Part shown: positions 8,915-12,988 of the stretch, one piece after another
Layout of the letters: each line of letters opens with the position of its first letter
How positions within the stretch are numbered: the first letter of the stretch is position 1
Source: Acidobacteriota bacterium
GTDB lineage: Bacteria; Acidobacteriota; Terriglobia; Terriglobales; Acidobacteriaceae
Assembly (NCBI GenBank): GCA_021851465.1
Contig: JAJZDL010000059.1
Coordinates: 1 to 12,988 of the forward strand
Reading direction: 5' to 3'
DNA length: 12,988 nucleotides
Made by a program: the position numbers and the translations under genes
The notes under the pieces: generated by a model
What the model saw: the letters and a program-made list of their open reading frames with translations, nothing else
Databases searched by the model: none
What the model was told of the DNA's origin: nothing

Positions 8915-9496
8915 CTAAATCTCAACCACTAAATTGGCCTTCTCCACGTCCTTCAATGCAATCTCCATCGTCTCGGCAACCGCAGCCTTCTTCGCCTTCC
9001 CCTTCTGCTTCACCGCAGTCGGGTCGATCCGCAACACTCCATCCGCAAATCCCGTCAACCGTCCCGTCCACTCGCGGCTGTTGTTCACCGGAGCAAAGGT
9101 CTTCACCTTCACCAGGCTGCCCGCGAACCGCGCAAAGTCCTCTGCGCGAGAGAGCTTCCGTTCCAACCCCGGCGACGAGACCTCCAGCGTGTACTCGGCC
9201 CCGGGAACCACATCCTCCACATCCAGCAGCGTGCCGAAGTCGTTTGCAAACGCCGCACAGTCCTCGTGCGTCACGCCGGAGAGCATCTCCACCGGAACGC
9301 CCTTCGGCAGATCCACTCCTTCGCCCGCCGCGGCCAGCTCTCGCAACCTCTTCCGCTCTGCCGCATCCTTCTCCACAAAGACTCGCAGCGCGCGCGACTT
9401 GCCGCCGCCGCCAAACTCCACATCCACAACCTCCAGACAATGAGATGCCGCAACCCGCTCCGCCAGCCGCCGAATCTCGTCCATCTGCAACGCCAT
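8915..9496 (-). CDS. rimP: Ribosome maturation factor RimP
   Basis: Assists assembly of the 30S ribosomal subunit. The 193-aa protein has the N-terminal alpha/beta domain with 'LEVVDVEFGGGGKSRALRVF', the 'VTHEDCAAFANDF' helix (75-87), the family signature 'YTLEVSSPGLERKL' (102-115), and a C-terminal SH3-like barrel with 'WTGRLTGFADGVLRI'. It is longer than the usual 150-160 aa: about 25 extra charged residues lie between 'VFVEKD' and 'MLSGVTHEDC', and a Lys/Ala-rich loop sits near 163-175. ATG 9496 follows AAAAGGG at a short spacing of three bases; a Met five codons in has no better site. It is the first gene of the rimP-nusA-infB operon, behind a leader with its own promoter and terminator hairpin. 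Confidence 0.97.
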   Translation of the reverse strand: MALQMDEIRRLAERVAASHCLEVVDVEFGGGGKSRALRVFVEKDAAERKRLRELAAAGEGVDLPKGVPVEMLSGVTHEDCAAFANDFGTLLDVEDVVPGAEYTLEVSSPGLERKLSRAEDFARFAGSLVKVKTFAPVNNSREWTGRLTGFADGVLRIDPTAVKQKGKAKKAAVAETMEIALKDVEKANLVVEI

Positions 9497-9653
9497 AAGC
9501 CCTTTTCAGTCCACGCCTTGTATTCAGATGCAGCGGCCAAGCGACAAACTGTCTTTGGAGCAACAAAAAGTGGGCTTTCGCCCACTCATCTCCTCCGCCA
9601 TTTTGCCGGTGCGCACACGGCCCCTTGCCGAACAGCGGAACAAACTTGTTCGC
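9497..9653 (-). promoter_or_regulatory. rimP operon leader (5' UTR), probable attenuator
   Basis: If the promoter at 9660-9688 is used, transcription starts near 9653 and gives a leader of about 157 nt. In RNA order it holds GAACAA-GU-UUGUUC (9651-9638), where the 5' part CGAACA could pair instead with a second UGUUCG just downstream. Next come a purine-rich GGCGGAGGAGAUGA, the intrinsic terminator at 9585-9561, and about 64 nt to the rimP start. A terminator hairpin of the type GUGGGC-loop-GCCCAC-U-run before rimP is known in other bacteria (the rimP-leader motif of Gammaproteobacteria, from memory), so this is likely a conserved control point for the operon and not only the end of the ctaB unit. 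The signal sensed is unknown; NusA feedback is inference. Confidence 0.5.
9561..9585 (-). terminator. Intrinsic terminator within the rimP leader
   Basis: On the minus strand GTGGGC-GAAA-GCCCAC (9585-9570) forms a perfect 6-bp GC-rich stem closed by a GNRA tetraloop, followed at once by TTTTTGTTG. This is a textbook Rho-independent terminator, in the same orientation as the rimP genes and 64 nt before the rimP ATG. It could stop read-through from the ctaB operon, attenuate rimP-nusA-infB, or both. Confidence 0.85.
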
Positions 9654-9659
9654 TCTATC

Positions 9660-9688
9660 AAGATACGCCTTCGTGCCCGGAAATTCAA
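9660..9688 (-). promoter_or_regulatory. Candidate sigma70-type promoter of rimP-nusA-infB
   Basis: Reading the minus strand, a -35 box TTGAAT (9688-9683) and a -10 box TATCTT (9665-9660) are separated by exactly 17 bp. Each matches four of six consensus bases. It sits just downstream of the ctaB gene group and upstream of the leader terminator, where an operon promoter is expected. Predicted by eye only. Confidence 0.5.
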
Positions 9689-9694
9689 GGCTTT

Positions 9695-9728
9695 CCTTTG
9701 GCGCGGGTCTCGCAGCCATCCCCAAAGG
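9695..9728 (-). other. Hairpin downstream of the ctaB gene group
   Basis: CCTTTGG (9695-9701) and CCAAAGG (9722-9728) are complementary, giving a 7-bp stem with a 20-base loop. It lies about 45 bp past the stop of the last gene of the ctaB group and just before the rimP -35 box. No U-run follows on the minus strand, so it would be at best a weak terminator or a 3'-end stabilising structure. Confidence 0.3.
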
Positions 9729-9772
9729 TTGAACTTTACCCGGAATGGCCGTCTCGCTCTTCGGCCGCGTTG

Positions 9773-9997
9773 CTACCGTTTGCGGTCCCCGAAGAGCTTT
9801 GCCAGGGCCAGGGCCAGCGTGAGCGTCCCCAGCGGCAGGCAGCCCATCGCGACCATCAGGGCCAGCCAGCCGGAGTTGGTATGCGGCCCCTGGTGGCTGA
9901 CGCCGCCGAAGACCGTGAGCGCGAGCGCCGCCGCAAGCGCTCCGCCAAGGAAGAGGCCGAGGCCGATGCGGATGAGTTGGCGGCTATCGTGTCGCAT
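9773..9997 (-). CDS. Small two-helix membrane protein of the ctaB group, function unknown
   Basis: A 74-aa protein with two predicted membrane helices, about residues 9-30 ('IGLGLFLGGALAAALALTVF') and 43-66 ('GWLALMVAMGCLPLGTLTLA' onward). They are joined by a short polar loop 'GGVSHQGPHTNS', with a basic C-terminus 'FGDRKR'. The basic start and end suggest both termini lie in the cytoplasm. I do not recognise a family. It follows the DUF420 gene by 45 bp on the same strand, downstream of ctaB, so a role in terminal oxidase assembly is a guess from context. No strong ribosome binding site precedes ATG 9997, which lowers confidence. The clear membrane pattern and position argue that it is a real gene. 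Confidence 0.6.
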   Translation of the reverse strand: MRHDSRQLIRIGLGLFLGGALAAALALTVFGGVSHQGPHTNSGWLALMVAMGCLPLGTLTLALALAKLFGDRKR

Positions 9998-10042
9998 AGG
10001 GTAGAAACCGGAAACCGCGGGGCAAGCAACAGTAAGGCTCCG

Positions 10043-10597
10043 TCAGCGGCAGGCCGCCTGCATCAGGTAGACGACGACGCCGGTGACCGAGACGTACAGC
10101 CAGATGGGAAAAGTCCACCGGGCCAGGCGCCTGTGCGCCGGAAAGCGCCCGGTGAGCGAAAGAAAAAACGTGATCAGAATCAGCGGCAGAGCGACCGTCG
10201 AGAGCACGATGTGCGAGGCCAGCAGCTTCCAGTAGAACGGCCACCAGCGGTTGAGCCGGTCGAAGCGCGTCTCCCCGTGCAGCGTGAAGTTGACCAGGTA
10301 CGAGGCCAGGAAGATCGACGAGAAGAGGAAGGCGAAGGACATCGCCGCGCGGTGATGCAGGATGCGCCGCTCGCGAATCTCGTGGAAGCCCGTGACCAGC
10401 GCGATCGTCGCCAACGCGTTCAGGACCGCGTTCACCAGTGGCAGCGAGCGCAGGTGCGTCCCCGCCACATCGGTCGGCGCGTGGAAGTACACCAGCCAGC
10501 AGATCAGCGCACTGGCCGCGGCCGAAAGCCCAAGGATGCCGACGATGACGCCGGGCGGCGTGCGCAGGGTGACGGGTTTGTGCAGCGGGTCTGCCAT
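10043..10597 (-). CDS. DUF420 (YozB/CtaM-like) integral membrane protein
   Basis: A 184-aa protein with five likely membrane helices near residues 15-35, 52-70, 87-104, 125-147 and 160-180. Family hallmarks are conserved histidines in or near helix ends (H72, H81-H82, H107, H129) and the C-terminal 'HRRLARWTFPIWLYVSVTGV' block (155-174). Members such as Staphylococcus aureus CtaM are needed for maturation of heme-copper oxidases, and the family commonly sits beside cta genes. Here it lies 23 bp downstream of ctaB, which supports the same job, perhaps in heme handling by the membrane histidines. No clear Shine-Dalgarno is seen before ATG 10597, so coupling to ctaB translation is possible. The specific role in this organism is inferred. 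Confidence 0.93.
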   Translation of the reverse strand: MADPLHKPVTLRTPPGVIVGILGLSAAASALICWLVYFHAPTDVAGTHLRSLPLVNAVLNALATIALVTGFHEIRERRILHHRAAMSFAFLFSSIFLASYLVNFTLHGETRFDRLNRWWPFYWKLLASHIVLSTVALPLILITFFLSLTGRFPAHRRLARWTFPIWLYVSVTGVVVYLMQAACR

Positions 10598-10620
10598 GGG
10601 TTCGGCTCGGTTACAGATTG

Positions 10621-11661
10621 CTAAAACAGCAGGCGGCCACAGGCGTCCAGCATCATGACGGCCAGCAGCAGGGGCAGGAAGACGATCGACGCATGCAGCA
10701 GGTCGCGCGCCGGCTGGCGATGCGAAGGCGCGTCGGCATCATGCAGATCCGGGCTGCGCCCCGCCGCCCCGAAGCCGATGCGCGCGAATCGAATGGTATA
10801 CCAAAGATAACCCAGCGACAGCACCGCCGCCGCAACCGCATAGGCAACTCCGGTCGTCCCCTGCAGGAACGGCCACAGGCTCGCCGGCACCATCAGCGCG
10901 GCGTAGAAGAGCGCCTGCACAACGGTGGAGCGGACGGCCCTGCGCGGGTTCTCAAGGGTGGACGCGATGCGGATGCCCGCGCGCGCGTAGTCCTCGCGGT
11001 ACATCCACCCGATGGCCATAAAGTGCGGGAACTGCCACACAAAGAGGATGGCGAACAGAGCGACGCCCGGCCACTCGATGAGGCCGCGCGCCGCGGTCCA
11101 GCCGATCAGCGGAGGCATCGCGCCGGGAAACGCGCCAATAAAGGTGTTGATGGTACTGACCTGCTTCAATGGCGTGTAGATGGCCACATAGCCGACCGCC
11201 GTGAGCAGCGTGAGCGTGCCGGTGAGCAGGTTGGTGGTATACACAAGCAGTATCGAACCGAGGAAGACCGCCGCGAACCCGACCAGGAGCCCATGCGCCA
11301 GGCCGATCCGCCCCGTCGCCATGGGGCGGTCCTGCGTGCGCCGCTGTAGCCGGTCGGTCTTGCGTTCCAGAACCTGGTTCAGCGCGCTGGCGCCGCAGGT
11401 GACGATGGCGATGCCGGCCAGCGCATTGACCATGCCCATGTTGAACGGGCTGATGCCGGAGCGCAGGCTCCCCAGATAGAAGCCTGCGGCAGAGGTGATG
11501 AGTACCATCGTCGTGACGCGCACCTTGAAGAGCGTCGCGTAGTCGGCGAGCAGGCCGGGAGGCGGCACCGCAAAGTCGGCGACGACTGCGCGCCGCGCCG
11601 CGGCGGCAAACGGCGGGGTACGGTCCTCGGATGTTGCAAGCGCAGGCACAGTATTCAGCAT
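10621..11661 (-). CDS. ctaB: Protoheme IX farnesyltransferase (heme O synthase)
   Basis: Transfers a farnesyl group to heme B to make heme O (EC 2.5.1.141), the precursor or cofactor of heme-copper oxidases, in the cytoplasmic membrane. The protein is 346 aa of the UbiA prenyltransferase superfamily. The first Asp-rich motif is 'NQVLERKTDRLQRRTQDRP' (95-113: N95, E99, D103, R108, R112), a hydrophilic loop that binds prenyl diphosphate. The second region has 'YTPLKQVSTINTFIGAFPGA' (162-181), then 'WQFPHFMAIGWMYREDYA' (209-226). About eight or nine hydrophobic helices are visible. An N-terminal extension of about 35 residues is Ala/Pro-rich. Q106 replaces the Met usual in the first motif. It is first of the ctaB-DUF420-small protein unit and has a candidate promoter at 11822-11850. 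No ctaA or oxidase subunit gene is in the window. Confidence 0.98.
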   Translation of the reverse strand: MLNTVPALATSEDRTPPFAAAARRAVVADFAVPPPGLLADYATLFKVRVTTMVLITSAAGFYLGSLRSGISPFNMGMVNALAGIAIVTCGASALNQVLERKTDRLQRRTQDRPMATGRIGLAHGLLVGFAAVFLGSILLVYTTNLLTGTLTLLTAVGYVAIYTPLKQVSTINTFIGAFPGAMPPLIGWTAARGLIEWPGVALFAILFVWQFPHFMAIGWMYREDYARAGIRIASTLENPRRAVRSTVVQALFYAALMVPASLWPFLQGTTGVAYAVAAAVLSLGYLWYTIRFARIGFGAAGRSPDLHDADAPSHRQPARDLLHASIVFLPLLLAVMMLDACGRLLF

Positions 11662-11821
11662 AGCGCGAACCGGGGCCGGAGATGCGGTTCATCGAAGCGC
11701 AATCGCCTGAACGGCGGCGAATCCCCTGCAAACCGATCTCCCCCGTATCGTGCGGGCCGGCCCCCAGCCCAGCCATGCCCGCCGCTCCTCGACACGGCTT
11801 TGGAGCACTTTCGCTGCTGCT

Positions 11822-11850
11822 GTTATCGTATTGCACAAATGGATTGTCAT
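11822..11850 (-). promoter_or_regulatory. Candidate promoter of the ctaB unit
   Basis: On the minus strand ATGACA (11850-11845; five of six matches to the -35 consensus) and GATAAC (11827-11822; four of six to the -10) are 17 bp apart. Transcription would give a leader of about 155 nt, long but possible. The -35 box overlaps a repeat-like sequence, so it may be a chance match. Confidence 0.35.
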
Positions 11851-11875
11851 TCCGACCCGGAACGCCGTGAAGGGT
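11845..11875. repeat. Degenerate copy of an interspersed intergenic repeat
   Basis: TGTCATTCCGACCCGGAACG (11845-11864), followed by CCGTGAAGGG, resembles the repeat units at 8749-8863 (GTC-A/G-TTCCG core followed by an AGCG/GAAG-rich part). Only about ten core bases agree well, so membership of the same family is tentative. Confidence 0.3.
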
Positions 11876-11991
11876 TAGGTTTCCCGCATTGTGATCGCGG
11901 AAAACACCGTACACCATCTCTGTAGCCGCACTGGACAGGCTCTCAGCGGATTCAGCCTGCGCCAGTGGATCGCCGAGTGGAAGATGGATGC

Positions 11992-11997
11992 AGGAGG
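11992..11997 (+). promoter_or_regulatory. Consensus ribosome binding site deciding the DUF2461 start
   Basis: A perfect AGGAGG lies seven bases before ATG 12005. The closer in-frame ATG at 11999 has only one base of spacing and the ATG at 11984 lies upstream of the site. This selects the protein starting 'MATHFSPEAL'. Confidence 0.8.
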
Positions 11998-12004
11998 GAT
12001 GCGG

Positions 12005-12712
12005 ATGGCGACGCACTTCAGCCCGGAGGCGTTGAAGTTTCTGCGCGGCCTGGCGCGGCACAACGACCGCGCGTGGTTCGAGCCGCGCAAGGCGGTCTAT
12101 GAGGAGCGCGAGGTGAAGGCCCCGATGCTGGCGCTGATCGAGGAGGTGAACGAGGCACTGGCGGGCTTTGCGCCAGAGCACATTCGCCCGGCAGCAAAGT
12201 GCATCTTTCGCATCTATCGCGACACGCGGTTTTCCAGCGACAAGCGCCCGTACAAGTCGCACATCGCGGCGTGGTGGGTGCGCGCGGGGATGGAAAAGAC
12301 ATCGGGCGCGGGGTTCTACTTTCACGTCGGCCCGAAGGAGACCGTCATCGCCGCCGGCGCGTACATGCCCACCGCCGAGCAACGGCTGGCGATCCGTCGC
12401 TACCTGGCCGGTCCCGCCGCAGCCCACTACGCCGAGCTGCGTGCCTTGCTGGACAACCGCAGGCTGCGCGCCGCGATGGATCAGTTCGAGGGAAACCGCC
12501 TGACGCGCCCACCGCGCGGCTTCTCCGCCGATTCGCCGGCGCTGGATCTCCTGCTGTGCAGGCAGTGGGGCGTCTCGGCCACGCTCCCTGCGGAACTCGC
12601 TACCCGGCCCGAGCTGCTTCGCGAGATCGCGTCGCGCTTTGCGCTTGCGGCGCCGATCGTCCACCTCCTGAACCGCGCGATAGCGTCGGCACGGCCCGAT
12701 CGAGTCGCATAA
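12005..12712 (+). CDS. DUF2461 family protein (TIGR02453-like)
   Basis: A 235-aa soluble protein. The opening 'FSPEALKFLRGLARHNDRAWFEPRK' pattern (5-29) and the central signature 'IYRDTRFSSDKRPYK' (70-84), followed by 'HIAAWW', are diagnostic for DUF2461. 'GAGFYFHVGP' and 'AGAYMP' further on match the family's beta-strand core, and the length is typical (about 220-235 aa). No biochemical function is established for the family as far as I know, and no catalytic set can be named. No signal peptide or membrane helix is present. The start is set by AGGAGG seven bases upstream. It is transcribed divergently from ctaB, with no co-directional neighbour inside the window. Confidence 0.9.
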   Translation: MATHFSPEALKFLRGLARHNDRAWFEPRKAVYEEREVKAPMLALIEEVNEALAGFAPEHIRPAAKCIFRIYRDTRFSSDKRPYKSHIAAWWVRAGMEKTSGAGFYFHVGPKETVIAAGAYMPTAEQRLAIRRYLAGPAAAHYAELRALLDNRRLRAAMDQFEGNRLTRPPRGFSADSPALDLLLCRQWGVSATLPAELATRPELLREIASRFALAAPIVHLLNRAIASARPDRVA

Positions 12713-12988
12713 ATCGCTGCAAAATCTCCAACAATTGCCGAAGATGTGCTAAAAATAGGACAAAACCGAGAAAAATCGGCAAAATACCTGTGGAAACCGG
12801 ATAAAACCCATTGACAACGGCTCTGGAAAGGCTGAAGGTGAAATGCGGTACGTTTGCCGGCACCCGCATAAACACGGGCGATTTGCAGCACGGTGAGGCT
12901 TGGCAACCGGCTTGTCGCAGGGCGCCTCGGCAAACTTGCCGGCACCAGAATGCAATCGCAACACGATTTTGAACCACAAACTTGGAAC
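12713..12988. other. Gene-free right end of window: A-rich tract and short repeats
   Basis: The first 100 bases after the DUF2461 stop are unusually A-rich for this window, with recurring 'caaaat/ataaaa' words and a weak hairpin CCGA-TCGG (12766-12779). Beyond 12850, TTGCCGGCACC occurs twice (12854-12864 and 12936-12946), 82 bp apart. The second copy is inside the inverted repeat CGGCAA-AC-TTGCCG (12928-12941). Open frames on the minus strand cross this area but overlap the DUF2461 gene, look compositionally random and match nothing I know. A TTGACA at 12811 has no -10 partner. Confidence 0.5.

Larger units (their letters stand above)
11662..12004. other. 343-bp divergent intergenic region, no gene
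   Basis: Lies between the ctaB start (minus) and the DUF2461 start (plus). It holds a GC-rich 10-bp palindrome GGGCCGGCCC (11754-11763) inside the presumed ctaB leader, a candidate ctaB promoter, a degenerate repeat near 11845-11875 and the DUF2461 ribosome binding site. An open frame continues upstream of the DUF2461 start to 11891, but its translation has no resemblance to the family and no ribosome binding site. I see no convincing promoter for DUF2461. Confidence 0.6.

Noticed and set aside
9266..10624. 452-codon plus-strand open frame crossing rimP, the leader and DUF420
   Set aside because: It spans several well-supported minus-strand features and has the Arg/Gln-rich composition of noncoding GC-rich frames.
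11682..11870. 62-codon plus-strand frame upstream of DUF2461
   Set aside because: No ribosome binding site, random-looking translation, and it lies in a region with promoter-like and repeat features.
10952..12664. 570-codon minus-strand frame over ctaB and DUF2461
   Set aside because: It is out of frame with ctaB and antisense to DUF2461; no recognisable protein.
12811..12839. TTGACA -35-like box after DUF2461
   Set aside because: The hexamer at 16-18 bp spacing (GAAGGT and neighbours) does not resemble a -10 box.
12600..12977. Minus-strand frames at the right end
   Set aside because: They overlap the 3' end of DUF2461, are Cys/Arg-rich without family resemblance and lack ribosome binding sites.

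Overview
The window is GC-rich, gene-dense chromosomal DNA. Gene content and style suggest a member of the Acidobacteriota (Terriglobia/Acidobacteriaceae type): a rimP-nusA-infB run with a very long Ala/Pro- and Gly/Arg/Pro-rich IF-2, short intergenic repeats of the 'GTCGTTCCGTAGCGAAGCGGAG' style, and a ctaB-DUF420 pair. This placement is inference from the sequence alone. I see no prophage, insertion sequence, CRISPR array, tRNA or rRNA. It is mainly a housekeeping region.

Layout. (1) 1-257, plus strand: the C-terminal CBS domain of what looks like a ClC chloride channel, cut by the window edge. (2) 327-1837, plus strand: a secreted Cu/Zn superoxide dismutase (sodC), then 23 bp later a putative GT-A-type glycosyltransferase. 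(3) 1858-2517, minus strand: a class I SAM-dependent methyltransferase, convergent with the glycosyltransferase. (4) 2604-3587, plus strand: a short-chain dehydrogenase/reductase. (5) 3637-3669: a perfect 13-bp inverted repeat lying between convergent genes. (6) 3779-9496, minus strand: the translation/transcription operon rimP-nusA-infB. It is preceded by a sigma70-like promoter (9660-9688) and a leader of about 157 nt holding a textbook intrinsic terminator (9561-9585) 64 nt before the rimP start, which looks like an attenuator. The rimP-nusA gap carries REP-like repeats. (7) 9773-11661, minus strand: ctaB (heme O synthase), a DUF420/CtaM-like membrane protein and a small two-helix membrane protein, probably a cytochrome oxidase maturation unit. 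(8) 12005-12712, plus strand: a DUF2461 protein. (9) 12713-12988: no convincing gene, A-rich at first, then short repeats.

How the genes work together. RimP matures the 30S subunit, NusA controls transcript elongation and termination, and IF-2 recruits initiator tRNA, so this operon links transcription to translation. The rimP leader fits feedback control of it. The ctaB group serves heme-copper oxidase assembly. SodC protects the periplasm from superoxide. The glycosyltransferase, methyltransferase and SDR have no assigned substrates.

No clearly new multi-gene system was found. The points most worth a second look are the rimP leader, the small membrane protein beside ctaB/DUF420, and the intergenic repeats.
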